Shown here: positions 48,259 to 60,441 of the stretch, piece by piece
Layout of the letters: the number at the start of each line of letters is the position of its first letter
Numbering within the stretch: position 1 is the stretch's first letter
From: Pseudocitrobacter corydidari
GTDB lineage: Bacteria > Pseudomonadota > Gammaproteobacteria > Enterobacterales > Enterobacteriaceae
DNA: 64,000 nt
Direction of reading: 5' to 3'
Assembly (NCBI RefSeq): GCF_021172065.1
Contig: NZ_CP087880.1
Location: 3,758,583-3,822,582 of the forward strand
The notes under the pieces: generated by a model
What the model saw: only the letters and a program-made list of their open reading frames with translations
The model's database searches: none
Told to the model about the DNA's origin: nothing
Program-made: the position numbers and the translations under genes

Positions 48259-49716
48259 ATGAAAGCCATAATGGTTATGTATGATTCACTAAATAGACAT
48301 TGTCTTAGCCCATATAATTCAAGCTGGACGCAAACGCCGAATTTTAGCCGGCTAGCAAAAAACAGTATGGTTTTTGATAAGAGTTATGTGGGCAGTCTTC
48401 CCTGCATGCCTGCCCGTCGTGAATTACATACTGGACGCTATAATTTTCTCCATAGAAGCTGGGGGCCGCTTGAACCTTTTGATGACTCTTGCTTTGAAAT
48501 TATGAAAAATAATGGCGTACACAGCCATTTAATTAGCGATCATTACCATTACTGGGAGGACGGTGGTTGTACCTACCATAACCGCTACGCCTCATGGGAA
48601 ATCGTTCGCGGGCAAGAAGGTGACCATTGGGAACCAGACATTAAAAAAAGAGAATTTCCTGCTCATCTCGGCCAAATGATGTCTCAGGATCAGGCCAACA
48701 GAGAAAAAATATTAAAGCATGATAAATTTCCAATCGAGAAAACATTTGATCTTGGCCTCGAATTTATAGAGAAATTTCATACGGAGGATAACTGGTTCTT
48801 ACAAATCGAAACGTTTGATCCCCATGAGCCTTTTTTTCACCGTCGCCTGAAAGAGAAAAAATCGGGTCCTGATTTTGATTGGCCAAATTACGCCCAGGTT
48901 TCTGCTGAAGAACGTCCGTGGGTAGATAATCTCCGCGAAGAGTACAGTGGCTTACTGGATATGTGCGATGTGGGGATTGGCCGTGTACTCGATATGATGG
49001 ATAAGTATAACCTGTGGGAAGATACTCTGTTGATCATTAATACCGATCACGGTTATTTACTTGGCGAACATGATTGGTGGGCTAAAGCAAACGACGCAAA
49101 CTTCTATGAGGAAGTTTCCCACACTCCTTTATTTATTTATGACCCACGAAGCAAAAAAACTGGTAGGTGTAATCAATTAGTCCAGACTATAGATTTAGCC
49201 CCTACCTTACTGGACTTTTTCAAGTTGGAAATTCCTAAGGACATGCAAGGCAAGCCCTTAAAAGAAACAATCGCCAACGATCAACCCGTCCGCGATATCG
49301 CACTTTTTGGCGTTTATGGTGCTCAGGTGAGTTGTACAGACGGTACCTGGGTTTATACACATGCCCCAACAAAAGCAAATCGACCACTCAATCACTATAC
49401 ATTGCTGCCAACTCACATGCGTCACCCCTTTACACCAGAGGAACTCCAAAAAACAGAACTGGTGGAATCTTTCAGCTTTACTAAAGGTTGCCGACTCATG
49501 AAGATTGCCGATATCGGTCTTGGCATGGTTCCGCTTGAGCACAACTGGCAAAGCGTTTTGTTCAATGTCACCGACGATCCACGCCAGGCAATACCTCAGC
49601 ACAATCCGGAAGTTGTCTCACGGTTGAAAAAAGAAATAGCCCGACTGATGATCGAAAATGATGCTCCGGAAGAGCAATTCGAACGACTGGCGCTCGAAAA
49701 ACCGTCCCAGAGCTAG
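48259..49716 (+). CDS. type I sulfatase, Cys-type (formylglycine-dependent)
   Basis: 485 residues from the ATG at 48259; AGGAGAGAAC precedes it, and the 22-codon frame upstream is ignored. The catalytic motif is CMPARRELHTGR with Cys49 as the residue to be oxidised to formylglycine (C-x-P-x-R). Metal ligands: Asp9 in MVMYDSLNRH and Asp/His in INTDHGYLLGEHDWWAKAND; DPHEPFFHRR supplies a further His. There is no signal peptide, so the enzyme acts in the cytoplasm. It is not the E. coli YidJ type, whose N-terminus and motif context differ. The likely maturase yidF is the next gene, convergent, with a 5-bp gap. Substrate unknown; a phospho- or phosphonate ester is an alternative for this superfamily. 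Confidence 0.88.
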   Translation: MKAIMVMYDSLNRHCLSPYNSSWTQTPNFSRLAKNSMVFDKSYVGSLPCMPARRELHTGRYNFLHRSWGPLEPFDDSCFEIMKNNGVHSHLISDHYHYWEDGGCTYHNRYASWEIVRGQEGDHWEPDIKKREFPAHLGQMMSQDQANREKILKHDKFPIEKTFDLGLEFIEKFHTEDNWFLQIETFDPHEPFFHRRLKEKKSGPDFDWPNYAQVSAEERPWVDNLREEYSGLLDMCDVGIGRVLDMMDKYNLWEDTLLIINTDHGYLLGEHDWWAKANDANFYEEVSHTPLFIYDPRSKKTGRCNQLVQTIDLAPTLLDFFKLEIPKDMQGKPLKETIANDQPVRDIALFGVYGAQVSCTDGTWVYTHAPTKANRPLNHYTLLPTHMRHPFTPEELQKTELVESFSFTKGCRLMKIADIGLGMVPLEHNWQSVLFNVTDDPRQAIPQHNPEVVSRLKKEIARLMIENDAPEEQFERLALEKPSQS

Positions 49717-49721
49717 TGCCT

Positions 49722-50840
49722 TCAACTCTGCTGTAGCATCACCATTAGCTCAACGGGGGAGCGGTGATGCTTCAGCAAATCACGCATGGTTTTCATATGT
49801 GGCTCGGTATAGGTGAAGAATTGGCGATAACCGTCACATAGCGTACTTTTCCCTTGCTGTAGACGATGTTTAGGACAGTCGCCCTGACAAAGACGCAACA
49901 CTGGACACTGGCGGCACGAAGGTGAAAGCGATTGTTGCTTGTTATCACCAAATGCAATGGCCTCCGGAAGTGCATTGAGCGTCTTCAGCGGTTGCTGATG
50001 AATATTTCCCAACCGATACGCCGGATAAACATAATGATCGCATTGGTAAATATCACCGTTCGACTCCAGTGCAAAAGCGTGACCACAACGCTCGCTCTGA
50101 GCACACATTTGTGAAGGGTATCCACACCATATCCCTAACGTGGAATCAAAGAGTTGCACATAAACGCGGCCAATATCTTCTCGTACCCACACTGAAAAAA
50201 CTCGGGTGAGGAACTCTCCCCAGCGCTGGCCTGTAACCGATTCAATGCTCAAATTGCCATTTTCATCCTGCTCGACCAGCGGAATAAACTGAATAAATGG
50301 TGTACCGAGCGCACGTAAGTAACGATAAAGCGCCTGAGGATGCTGGCTATTAAGACTATTTACCACCACTAAAAGATTGAACTCAACGCGGTGTGCGACC
50401 AAAAGGTTAATCGCGTCGACAACCCTATGATGAGTGGGTTTCCCGCTATTACTGACGCGAAAAGCATCATGTAGAGGCGCAGGGCCATCGATGGAGATCC
50501 CAACTAACCAGTTCTGCTCACGGAAAAAGCGGCACCACTCGTCGTTGAGGAGGATCCCGTTTGTCTGGAAGGCATTAGTAATTCGTTTGCCATTTGCGTA
50601 GCGCTGCTGAAGCGCGGCAACACGTTTAAAATAATCAAGCCCGCAGAGCGTAGGCTCGCCACCCTGCCAGGCAAACAGCACCTCATCGCCCGGCTGCGCG
50701 TCGATATGTTGACGAATAAACGCATCAAGCGTTTCGTCTTCCATTACCCGCTGTTGCGGTTTTTCAATATAGAAGCAGTATCTGCAACGCAGATTACAGC
50801 GAGAACTGGCCGGTTTGACCATGACCTGGCAGCCTGTCAT
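49722..50840 (-). CDS. yidF: anaerobic sulfatase-maturating enzyme, radical SAM/SPASM (YidF)
   Basis: Oxidises the active-site Cys or Ser of sulfatases to formylglycine independently of oxygen. 372 residues. The radical-SAM cluster motif SSRCNLRCRYCFYIEK uses Cys15, Cys19 and Cys22; FAWQGGEPTLCGLDYF is the GGE motif, and IDGPAPLHDAFRV follows. The SPASM domain carries two auxiliary Fe-S clusters (CGYPSQMCAQSERCGHAFAL, CDHYVYPAYRLGNI, CRQCPVLRLCQGDCPKHR). It is the last gene of a yidH-yidG-yidF unit (4-bp overlap with yidG), as in E. coli, and convergent with a Cys-type sulfatase that is its obvious client. Confidence 0.92.
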   Translation of the reverse strand: MTGCQVMVKPASSRCNLRCRYCFYIEKPQQRVMEDETLDAFIRQHIDAQPGDEVLFAWQGGEPTLCGLDYFKRVAALQQRYANGKRITNAFQTNGILLNDEWCRFFREQNWLVGISIDGPAPLHDAFRVSNSGKPTHHRVVDAINLLVAHRVEFNLLVVVNSLNSQHPQALYRYLRALGTPFIQFIPLVEQDENGNLSIESVTGQRWGEFLTRVFSVWVREDIGRVYVQLFDSTLGIWCGYPSQMCAQSERCGHAFALESNGDIYQCDHYVYPAYRLGNIHQQPLKTLNALPEAIAFGDNKQQSLSPSCRQCPVLRLCQGDCPKHRLQQGKSTLCDGYRQFFTYTEPHMKTMRDLLKHHRSPVELMVMLQQS

Positions 50841-51199
50841 AGATAGTCCTTTATCAATAACCCTACCTGACGCAGATGCGTTACCGCAAACAACAACGCC
50901 AGTGATAGAACCGCGAGCGCGATAAAAAACTTATCGCGCACCACGCGAGGTTGCGCAAAATCATTTTGTGCAACGTCCATAATGATGCGATTTCGAGTAT
51001 ATCGCCAAAGCACTAATGCCGCTATGGCCAGTACGCCAAGTGAGATCCAGAACAAACTTCCTGCCTGATGCCAGTTGTGTTTAATCGCCAGCATCATTAG
51101 CGCCGCGTAACCTAAAAGGGTGCGAAACCAGGCAAGCGAGGTACGTTCAGGCTGCAGGCCGGGGTCACTTTCCCGACGAGCTTTGCGACTAGCCGGCAT
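50837..51199 (-). CDS. yidG: YidG, DUF202 inner-membrane protein
   Basis: 120 residues with three predicted helices: TLLGYAALMMLAIKHNWHQA, SLFWISLGVLAIAALVLWRY, and FIALAVLSLALLFAVTHLRQ. The N-terminus is basic (MPASRKARRESDPGLQPERT) and leads into the DUF202 signature ERTSLAWFRTLLGYAAL. Function unknown. The start overlaps the yidH end by 11 bp and the stop overlaps yidF by 4 bp, implying coupled translation. Pairing with yidH suggests a heteromeric membrane complex (inference). Confidence 0.93.
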   Translation of the reverse strand: MPASRKARRESDPGLQPERTSLAWFRTLLGYAALMMLAIKHNWHQAGSLFWISLGVLAIAALVLWRYTRNRIIMDVAQNDFAQPRVVRDKFFIALAVLSLALLFAVTHLRQVGLLIKDYL

Positions 51200-51536
51200 A
51201 GAGAACCAGACCCATCACGATGGCTGCGACAACCATTAAAATCACGCTGATAATCAATAGACTGCGGGTATAGTGTAAATCTTCCTTGAGTCGCATCGCT
51301 TTCTCATTGCGTAACCAGCGCAAATAACCGTAAATCGCCAGCCCGCCAGCAAAAAGACACAGCAGAAGTGCCAATAGCTCACGGATGATCGGCGTAGCGA
51401 AATCGGGCGCCAGTTGATCAAGACCGACGCCAGCAGCCAGAAAGCCTAACGCCGTTCGGATCCACGCCAGAAAAGTGCGCTCATTTGCCAGTGAGAAGCG
51501 ATAGTCTGGCGCTTCTCCGAGGCGGGAAATTTTCAT
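51189..51536 (-). CDS. yidH: YidH, DUF202 inner-membrane protein
   Basis: 115 residues from the ATG at 51536 (MKISRLGEAPDYRFSLANER), nearly identical to E. coli YidH as recalled; a longer frame adds 12 residues but the GGAG lies before this ATG. DUF202 signature ANERTFLAWIRTALGFLAAG, then helices IIRELLALLLCLFAGGLAIY and SLLIISVILMVVAAIVMGLV. Function unknown. First gene of yidHGF; the GPH transporter gene ends 47 bp upstream in the same direction. Confidence 0.95.
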   Translation of the reverse strand: MKISRLGEAPDYRFSLANERTFLAWIRTALGFLAAGVGLDQLAPDFATPIIRELLALLLCLFAGGLAIYGYLRWLRNEKAMRLKEDLHYTRSLLIISVILMVVAAIVMGLVLYAG

Positions 51537-51583
51537 GACGTCTCCTTTTGTCCCGTTAATCCGCGTTAACATTACTGGAAAAA

Positions 51584-52936
51584 TTATCGCATCACACGGC
51601 TTAACTTCGCATTTATACGCTCCATTTCATGCGAGTCCAGCTTATAGAACATCTTCGCGATCGCTGCACAAAGAAAATAGCAAATGCCTGGTGCCACGGT
51701 GAACAAAAGCGTGATTGTGGTAATGGTGGAGCTTGACTGCGCAGTCGCTCCAGCCTGATACCCACCCGCGGCGAGCATCCAACCGATAATTGCTCCCCCA
51801 ACCGCTAATCCCATTTTTAGGACAAACAATGTACCTGCGAAACTGATTCCCGTTAAACGCTTACCGTTGCTTGCCTCACCATAGTCGACCGTATCAGCCA
51901 TCATTACCCATTTAATCGGCGTCATCACCTGATGTAATACTCCAATGATAAACATCAGGCAGAACATAATCGTTACGGTATCCATAGGAACGAAGAACAT
52001 TGCAAAACTCAACACGGTGAGTATCAAATTGCAGCTAATAAACACTTTAACTTTACAGAAATGGCTACTTAGTGGTTTCGCTATCGCGCTACCCAAAATA
52101 TTACCCACACAGTAAGTCGTTAGAAAAATGGAAAAAAGTTTCGGTGACTCCATAATCCAGGTAACGTAATACATCATCACCCCGCCGCGAACAGAGGTTC
52201 CGATAATCGTAAAGACCGTTAAAAAACCAACGACACGCCACTGATCGTTTTGCCAGATGTCTTTCAGATCGGTGAGCATTCCTTTGAATCCGGAACTATT
52301 TTGTGGCGCTATTACACGTTCTTTTGTCGTAAAGAAACAGATATAAAACATGATCGTGGCCAGTACAGCCAGAATTGCAATGCTTGCCTGGAAACCAAAA
52401 GCCTTATCTTCACCGCCAATCCATTCCACCATCTTCATCATCAGCGCTGTTGAAAGCATGCCCCCGGCGGTCGCCAGAACGAAACGCCAGGATTGCATAG
52501 AAATGCGTTGTTGTGGATCGCTGGTAATAACGGCTCCCAGCGCACAATAGGGAATATTAACAATGGTATAGAGCAAAGTAAGCGCGATGTAAGTCACCGT
52601 TGCATATATCATTTTCCCGGTGAGAGAGAGTTCTGGAACAGTGTATGTAAAGTAACAACTAATGCCGAAGGGGATCGCGGCCCACAAAATCCATGGTCTG
52701 AATTTTCCCCAGCGAGTACGGGTGCGGTCAGCCAAAAGCCCCATACACGGATCGGATATCGCATCAAGAATTCGGGTAATCAGAAACATGCTACCTACAA
52801 ATGCAGCGGGTAATCCCGCAATGTCGGTATAAAAAAACATGAGATAGAGCATGACATTGTCAAAAACAATATGGCTGGCTGCATCCCCCAAACCATATCC
52901 AATTTTTTCTTTCAAAGAGAGAATCTGGCTACTCAT
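51584..52936 (-). CDS. GPH-family sugar/glycoside symporter next to yidHGF
   Basis: 450 residues from the ATG at 52936 (MSSQILSLKEKIGYGLGDAA), with GGAGA 6 bp upstream; an upstream ATG adds eight residues. GPH markers: KEKIGYGLGDAASHIVFDNV, ILDAISDPCMGLLADRTRTR with WGKFRPW, NIPYCALGAVITSDPQQRIS, and KWVMMADTVDYGEASNGKRL. These resemble YicJ, YihP and UidB-type importers for glycosides and glucuronides. It is upstream of yidHGF (47-bp gap), so the transporter, DUF202 pair and sulfatase maturase may share a transcript. This suggests that the imported compound carries a sulfate ester (inference). Confidence 0.88.
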   Translation of the reverse strand: MSSQILSLKEKIGYGLGDAASHIVFDNVMLYLMFFYTDIAGLPAAFVGSMFLITRILDAISDPCMGLLADRTRTRWGKFRPWILWAAIPFGISCYFTYTVPELSLTGKMIYATVTYIALTLLYTIVNIPYCALGAVITSDPQQRISMQSWRFVLATAGGMLSTALMMKMVEWIGGEDKAFGFQASIAILAVLATIMFYICFFTTKERVIAPQNSSGFKGMLTDLKDIWQNDQWRVVGFLTVFTIIGTSVRGGVMMYYVTWIMESPKLFSIFLTTYCVGNILGSAIAKPLSSHFCKVKVFISCNLILTVLSFAMFFVPMDTVTIMFCLMFIIGVLHQVMTPIKWVMMADTVDYGEASNGKRLTGISFAGTLFVLKMGLAVGGAIIGWMLAAGGYQAGATAQSSSTITTITLLFTVAPGICYFLCAAIAKMFYKLDSHEMERINAKLSRVMR

Positions 52937-53037
52937 ATCTGTCTCCATCGTAATAATCAATAATGGGACATAGTAGAAAGGATATTTTTTATTGCGATAT
53001 TATGTTTTCTTGCTTTTTGATTATGTTAATTTTTATT

Positions 53038-53053
53038 TGTGAAGTTTATCGCA
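53038..53053. promoter_or_regulatory. CRP-like site upstream of the GPH transporter
   Basis: TGTGAAGTTTATCGCA fits TGTGA-N6-TCACA with one mismatch, 102 bp before the transporter start. The rest of the 52937-53292 gap is AT-rich with no credible gene. Confidence 0.55.
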
Positions 53054-53292
53054 CATACCTACATTCAGAATTTATATATATCTCACACCATTTCCTAATC
53101 ATGCAAACATCACTGACAATGTTCATTCCATTTTTAAATAACAATTTAACGTGAACCAGTAACATAACTCACCTGTGATTATAAACCCCGAATTCAATGC
53201 TTACTGTTTATATAAAGAGTGCGTATCTCCGATATCCCATAAGAAAAATAAATATAATCAATAGCAAAATAATAAAACATTACCAACATATA

Positions 53293-53325
53293 TTAAAACT
53301 GGCAGCCTGTCTCGCAAGCTGCCAG
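53293..53325 (-). terminator. terminator of the agl operon
   Basis: On the minus strand CTGGCAGC (from 53325), loop, GCTGCCAG (to 53299), then TTTTAATA. It lies 8 bp after the aglB stop. Confidence 0.82.
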
Positions 53326-53333
53326 CAACATCA

Positions 53334-56275
<2,942 letters not shown>

Positions 56276-56363
56276 TTGGTAATCCTCATTTAACAACTTG
56301 TAGGGTGAGTGGCTTTATTTATCTTCTCTATCAGCCTGCTTCGAGAATAGGAATTTGCCGGGC

Positions 56364-56456
56364 AGACAACATGCCGCGCCGGTTCGATTCGTGATCCCAT
56401 TCATGGTTTTAATTGCGCTGATGTTGTCTACTTTTTCATGGAAAAATAGACAACAT
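56364..56456. promoter_or_regulatory. AGACAACAT repeats between aglA and yidP (YidP operator candidates)
   Basis: ATGTTGTCTA (56421-56430) and TAGACAACAT (56447-56456) form a perfect 10-bp inverted repeat with a 16-bp spacer; a third copy, AGACAACATG, is at 56364-56373. They lie between divergent aglA and yidP, suited to a GntR/HutC-type repressor. The rest of the 298-bp gap is AT-rich. Confidence 0.68.
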
Positions 56457-56573
56457 GAATTAGCGTGCAGAGATTCATTGAGAGAATACGGTTTATCTTA
56501 ATGATATATATGAATTAATAATTAGAAACAGAGGTTCGATTCTTACCACTTACCCTAAAACAGAGGTCTACTG

Positions 56574-57311
56574 GTGATCTACAAATCTATCGCTGACAAA
56601 CTGCGTTTACGGCTCAACTCCTCCGATTACAGCGTGGGAAGCCCGCTTCCGGCCGAGAAGATTCTCGCTCAGGAATTTGGCGTTGCACGCATGACCATTC
56701 GCAAAGCGGTGGATATGCTGATTGCATGGGGGCTGGTCGTTCGCCGTCACGGCAGCGGGACCTACGTGGCGCGCAAAGATGTTCATCATGAGACCACCAA
56801 CCTCACCGGGCTGGCGGAAGTGCTGCGCCAGCAAGGGAAAGAGGTGGTGAGCAAGGTCCTGGTGTTTGAAGTGATGCCTGCGCCGCCTGCCATTGCCAGC
56901 CAACTGCGCATCCAGATTAATGAGCGGATCTACTTTTCACGCCGCGTGCGGTATGTAGACGGGAAACCGTTAATGCTGGAAGACAGCTACATGCCGGTGA
57001 AACTGTTTCGTACGCTCTCACTGGGGCATCTGGAAGGGTCAAAGTTTGATTACATCGAGAAGGAGTGCGGAATAACCATCAGCGGTAACTATGAAAGCCT
57101 GACGCCCGTACTGGCGGACAGGCAGCTGGCGCAGTCGATGAATGTGCCGGAACAGACGCCGCTGCTGCGTATTACCTCTCTTTCCTACAGCGACAGCGGC
57201 GAGTTTCTCAATTATTCCGTGATGTTCCGTAATGCCAGTGAATATCAGGTGGACTACCATTTACGGCGCGTCCACACCGATAATAGCCCGTTAACCCATT
57301 CCCCAGAATAG
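56574..57311 (+). CDS. yidP: GntR/HutC-family regulator YidP (of the alpha-glucoside operon)
   Basis: 245 residues from a GTG at 56574 (AGAGGT upstream), chosen because [20 protein letters not shown] aligns with E. coli YidP. The winged helix contains [20 protein letters not shown] and [20 protein letters not shown]. The UTRA effector domain follows ([60 protein letters not shown]). The ligand may be a phosphorylated glucoside (inference). It is divergent from aglAB, with AGACAACAT repeats between. Its last 21 bp overlap the 3' end of convergent yidE. Confidence 0.93.
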   Translation: MIYKSIADKLRLRLNSSDYSVGSPLPAEKILAQEFGVARMTIRKAVDMLIAWGLVVRRHGSGTYVARKDVHHETTNLTGLAEVLRQQGKEVVSKVLVFEVMPAPPAIASQLRIQINERIYFSRRVRYVDGKPLMLEDSYMPVKLFRTLSLGHLEGSKFDYIEKECGITISGNYESLTPVLADRQLAQSMNVPEQTPLLRITSLSYSDSGEFLNYSVMFRNASEYQVDYHLRRVHTDNSPLTHSPE

Positions 57312-58952
57312 CACCGCCAGTAGCTGCGGAGTGATGATGCGCAGGAACATCACCAGCGGATACACGGTAGCGTACGAGAGCGCAGCCGCGCCGCTGGTGG
57401 CGTGCAGATTGTTGGCGAAGGCCAGCGCGGGTGGATCGGTCATCGAGCCAGCCAGCATGCCGCACAGGGTCAGGTAGTTCATGCGCGCAAAGATACGCGC
57501 CAGAATACCCACGGTAATAAGCGGTATCGCGGTAATGAAGATGCCGTAGCCAATCCAGCTCAGGCCGTCGCCGTGCACCAGGGTATCGACAAAATCGCCG
57601 CCCGATTTCAGGCCAACCACCGATAAAAACAACACGATTCCCAGCTCACGCAGCGCCAGGTTAGCGCTCGGCGGCATAAACCAGTAGAGCTTCCCGATGC
57701 TGCCGATACGCCCGAGGATCAGCGCCATAATCAGCGGCCCGCCGGCCAGGCCCAGTTTTAACGCCACCGGGAAGCCAGGGATAAACAACGGCACAGAACC
57801 CAATAGTACGCCAAGGCCGATACCGATAAAGACCGGTAGCATCTGCACCTGTTGCAGTTTTTGCTGCGCGTTGCCCAGTTCAGCCGCCACCGCATCAATC
57901 GCCGCCGGGCGACCCACCAGATTGAGGATGTCACCAAATTGCAGCGTCGCATGGCTGCTGGCAACCAGTTCCACGCCCGCGCGGTTCAGGCGCGAGATAA
58001 CCACGTCATAGCGCTGTTTGTAGTGCAAATCGCGGATTCGCTTGCCGAGCACCTTCTCGTTGGTGACCACGATGCGCTCGACTTTCATGTCAGTACCGCG
58101 CGTAGAGAGCGACGTTTCAACCTCTTTACCGATCACCAGTTGGGCATCGTGCAGGTCGGCACGTCGGCCCACCAGATGCAGCAAATCACCCTGCTCAATG
58201 AGCGTAGCGGGCGACGGCACCATCAAGATGTCACCGCGTTTCAGGCGCGAGCAGATAATTTTGTCGCTGTTCAGAATGGGGACATCCTGAATCGCCATAC
58301 TGTGCAGGTTTGGGTTTTCGACGCAGATATTGATGGTTTGCAGATTTTCGTGACTGTTACCCGCCTGTTTATCAAAACGTCGGGCTTCTTTCTCGACATT
58401 AATGCGGAAGAACAGACGCAGCAGCCACATGGTGAGGAGAATACCGCAGATACCGAACGGATAAGCCATCGCGTAGCTCATACCCATTTGATCGACCACA
58501 TCAAACGGCACGCCGAGGTCGCGCAGAATTTGCTGACCCGCACCCAGCGCTGGCGTGTTGGTCACCGCGCCGGAAAATATGCCCAGCACCACCGGCAGCG
58601 GAATAGCGAAGATTTTATGCAGCAGCGTGGTGACCACGCCACCCAGCAGCACAATCAATATGGCGAAGAGATTAAGCCGAAGCCCGGAGACGCGTAATGA
58701 GGCGAAGAATCCCGGCCCCACCTGAATCCCGATGGTGTAGACGAAGAGAATCAGGCCGAATTCCTGAATAAAGTGCAGCATCGGGCCGCTAAGCTCGACG
58801 CCAGCCATTTCGACAAAGTGTCCTACGATTATCCCGCCAAACAGCACGCCACCAATACCGAGGCCAATGCCGCGGATCTTGACGTTGCCTATCCAGAGGC
58901 CGACGACGGCAACCAGAGCAAGCACACTGACGGTCATTGCTATATCACTCAT
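57291..58952 (-). CDS. yidE: YidE, AspT/YidE-YbjL duplication family transporter
   Basis: Inner-membrane protein of 553 residues (E. coli length) from the ATG at 58952 ([20 protein letters not shown]). Architecture: five or six helices with the first AspT-like half ([40 protein letters not shown]), two cytoplasmic TrkA-C (RCK) domains ([40 protein letters not shown]), then the second membrane half ([40 protein letters not shown]). Duplicated [16 protein letters not shown] motifs are the family hallmark. AspT exchanges aspartate and alanine; the YidE substrate is unknown. It lies between yidP and ibpB as in E. coli. Confidence 0.96.
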   Translation of the reverse strand: MSDIAMTVSVLALVAVVGLWIGNVKIRGIGLGIGGVLFGGIIVGHFVEMAGVELSGPMLHFIQEFGLILFVYTIGIQVGPGFFASLRVSGLRLNLFAILIVLLGGVVTTLLHKIFAIPLPVVLGIFSGAVTNTPALGAGQQILRDLGVPFDVVDQMGMSYAMAYPFGICGILLTMWLLRLFFRINVEKEARRFDKQAGNSHENLQTINICVENPNLHSMAIQDVPILNSDKIICSRLKRGDILMVPSPATLIEQGDLLHLVGRRADLHDAQLVIGKEVETSLSTRGTDMKVERIVVTNEKVLGKRIRDLHYKQRYDVVISRLNRAGVELVASSHATLQFGDILNLVGRPAAIDAVAAELGNAQQKLQQVQMLPVFIGIGLGVLLGSVPLFIPGFPVALKLGLAGGPLIMALILGRIGSIGKLYWFMPPSANLALRELGIVLFLSVVGLKSGGDFVDTLVHGDGLSWIGYGIFITAIPLITVGILARIFARMNYLTLCGMLAGSMTDPPALAFANNLHATSGAAALSYATVYPLVMFLRIITPQLLAVLFWGMG

Positions 58953-59057
58953 ACTATTTTCCCTGTGAATAACATTACCTGTTCCAGGGATTTTCGCAGA
59001 AATGGGAAAGGTTGTATGGGGATTTGCGCACAATTACTTTGGATTTTTAGCAGGCGT

Positions 59058-59087
59058 AAAAAAGCCCCGTCTTGCAGACGAGGCTTT
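59058..59087 (-). terminator. terminator of ibpAB
   Basis: On the minus strand GCCTCGTCT-GCA-AGACGGGGC followed by six T. It lies about 90 bp after the ibpB stop, beyond a REP element. Confidence 0.85.
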
Positions 59088-59116
59088 AGATTGCGGGCAA
59101 CGTGCGCGTTGTTGTT

Positions 59117-59150
59117 GCCGGATGCGGCGTGAACGCCTTATCCGGCCTAC
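59117..59150. repeat. REP element downstream of ibpB
   Basis: GCCGGATGCGGCGTGAACGC then CTTATCCGGCCTAC: one complete REP palindrome between ibpB and its terminator. Confidence 0.88.
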
Positions 59151-59175
59151 AAAATCACGCCTGTTCCTTACATTG

Positions 59176-59604
59176 CTAGCTATTCAGCGCCGGGCGCTCG
59201 CTGATAGCAATACGCTGCGGGGGGATTTCTTCCGGCACGTTGCGGGTTAAATCGATATGCAACAAGCCGTTAGTGAAGGTTGCGCCCACCACTTCCATAT
59301 TTTCAGCCAGCGTGAAGCTCAGGCTGAACGCCTGGGTGACCAGACCCTGATGCAACCATTTGGTCTCTTTTTCCTGCGGCTGCGGCGTGCCTTTCACGGT
59401 CAGGCGCGTGCCTTCCAGTTGAATATCCAGATCTTCCTGACGGAAACCGGCCAGCGCGAGGGTAATGCGATAGTGGTTATCGTCGCTTTTTTCGATGTTA
59501 TAGGGCGGGAAGCTCTGGCTTTCTCCAGCGTTTTGCAACGCGTTAGCCATTTTGTCAAAACCGATCCATTGACGCAGCAGTGGGGATAAATCGTAGTTAC
59601 GCAT
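59176..59604 (-). CDS. ibpB: small heat-shock protein IbpB
   Basis: Alpha-crystallin-type holdase that, with IbpA, binds aggregating proteins and hands them to DnaK and ClpB. 142 residues (E. coli 142), starting [20 protein letters not shown]. The alpha-crystallin domain spans about residues 35-125 ([60 protein letters not shown]). The C-terminal I-x-I motif is IAI in [10 protein letters not shown]. It is transcribed after ibpA (111-bp gap) and probably has its own thermosensing leader. Confidence 0.98.
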   Translation of the reverse strand: MRNYDLSPLLRQWIGFDKMANALQNAGESQSFPPYNIEKSDDNHYRITLALAGFRQEDLDIQLEGTRLTVKGTPQPQEKETKWLHQGLVTQAFSLSFTLAENMEVVGATFTNGLLHIDLTRNVPEEIPPQRIAISERPALNS

Positions 59605-59690
59605 AATACATTCTCCTTCTAAGAAGCGAGTGAAGTCCTGCGGATCATGAAGATTCGCATAAGGCTCCCTGACGGCAAGCCTGGGTAATT
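59605..59690 (-). ncRNA. ROSE-like RNA thermometer of ibpB
   Basis: The ibpA-ibpB gap transcribed on the minus strand ends CGCTTCTTAGAAGGAGAATG before the start codon region: CTTCT can pair with AGAAGG and hide the Shine-Dalgarno. Upstream segments can form further stems. ROSE-type control of ibpB is known in E. coli; the exact fold here is not computed. Confidence 0.5.
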
Positions 59691-59715
59691 TGAGCCGCCG
59701 TAGCGGCTCACGGAA

Positions 59716-60129
59716 TTAGTTGATTTCGATGCGGCGCGGTTTATTCGCTTCAGGAATCACGCGCTCCAGCTCGATATAGAGCAAGCCATTCACCAGGTTC
59801 GCCCCACGCACGTGGATGTTTTCCGCTAACTGGAACTTGCGTTCAAAGTTGCGCTCGGCGATCCCCTGATAGAGATAGGTACGCTCTTTCTGCTCCGCCG
59901 CATGAGCACCTTTCACCACCAGCATGTTGTCCTGGGCGGTGATTTCCAGCTCGCTTTCAGCAAAACCGGCAACGGCAATCGCAATGCGGTAGTGGTTTTC
60001 GTCTACCAGCTCAACGTTGTACGGAGGGTAGCCGCCGTTACTCTGGGTTTGATTGTTTTCTAACAGATTGAACAGGCGGTCAAAACCAATAGCAGAACGG
60101 TATAGCGGGGATAAATCAAAGTTACGCAT
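59716..60129 (-). CDS. ibpA: small heat-shock protein IbpA
   Basis: Partner of IbpB; it forms fibrillar oligomers on its own, coats misfolded proteins and represses its own mRNA translation. 137 residues from the ATG at 60129 ([20 protein letters not shown]), the E. coli length; an ATG two codons earlier is disregarded. Alpha-crystallin domain: [80 protein letters not shown]. It ends with the I-x-I motif RRIEIN. First gene of the heat-shock ibpAB operon. Confidence 0.98.
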   Translation of the reverse strand: MRNFDLSPLYRSAIGFDRLFNLLENNQTQSNGGYPPYNVELVDENHYRIAIAVAGFAESELEITAQDNMLVVKGAHAAEQKERTYLYQGIAERNFERKFQLAENIHVRGANLVNGLLYIELERVIPEANKPRRIEIN

Positions 60130-60205
60130 AATCAATAGCTCCTGAAATCAGCGAGAATTTTTACGGCCTTCCATCATGGACAGGCGGTGATACCCGAAGC
60201 ACCCA
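60130..60205 (-). ncRNA. ROSE RNA thermometer in the ibpA 5' leader
   Basis: The leader read on the minus strand contains GGGTGCTTCGGGTATCACC and TCCATGATGGA hairpin-forming segments, then TTCTCGCTGATTTCAGGAGC with the Shine-Dalgarno AGGAG 8-12 bp from the ATG. Layout and position fit the ROSE element that melts at heat-shock temperature in ibpA homologues. The fold is inferred by eye. Confidence 0.62.
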
Positions 60206-60235
60206 TCAGGCGTGCTCCTCATTGGGCTACACTCT

Positions 60236-60265
60236 TAAAATGTGTTCTGAGGAACGATTTTCAAG
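60236..60265 (-). promoter_or_regulatory. putative sigma-32 promoter of ibpA
   Basis: On the minus strand the -35 element CTTGAAA (60265-60259) is perfect; 14 bp later CACATTTTA (60244-60236) is a poor match to CCCCATnTA. The location about 107-136 bp upstream of ibpA suits a leader with a ROSE element. Confidence 0.45.
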
Positions 60266-60441
60266 GGCGCAGGTCTTACTTTTTTTGCACTTTCGTGCTG
60301 AAGGCATAGACTGGGGTAGAGCACTATTGGTTAAAGTGCGACAACCGCCACAGAGCGGGAAGCCAGGACTATCCATTTTCGCTACGGGTGGCTATAACCC
60401 GTACAGATGAGCCCTCCCGGCTCCGATACGATGATTAAATC

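Noticed and set aside
48259..49716. Assignment of the sulfatase to E. coli YidJ
   Set aside because: N-terminus and motif context (CMPARRELHTGR against CTPARAGLFTG in YidJ) differ; likely another sulfatase subfamily.
60222..60410. 62-codon ORF between ibpA and yidQ
   Set aside because: No family, no good ribosome site, and it overlaps the ibpA promoter and leader region.
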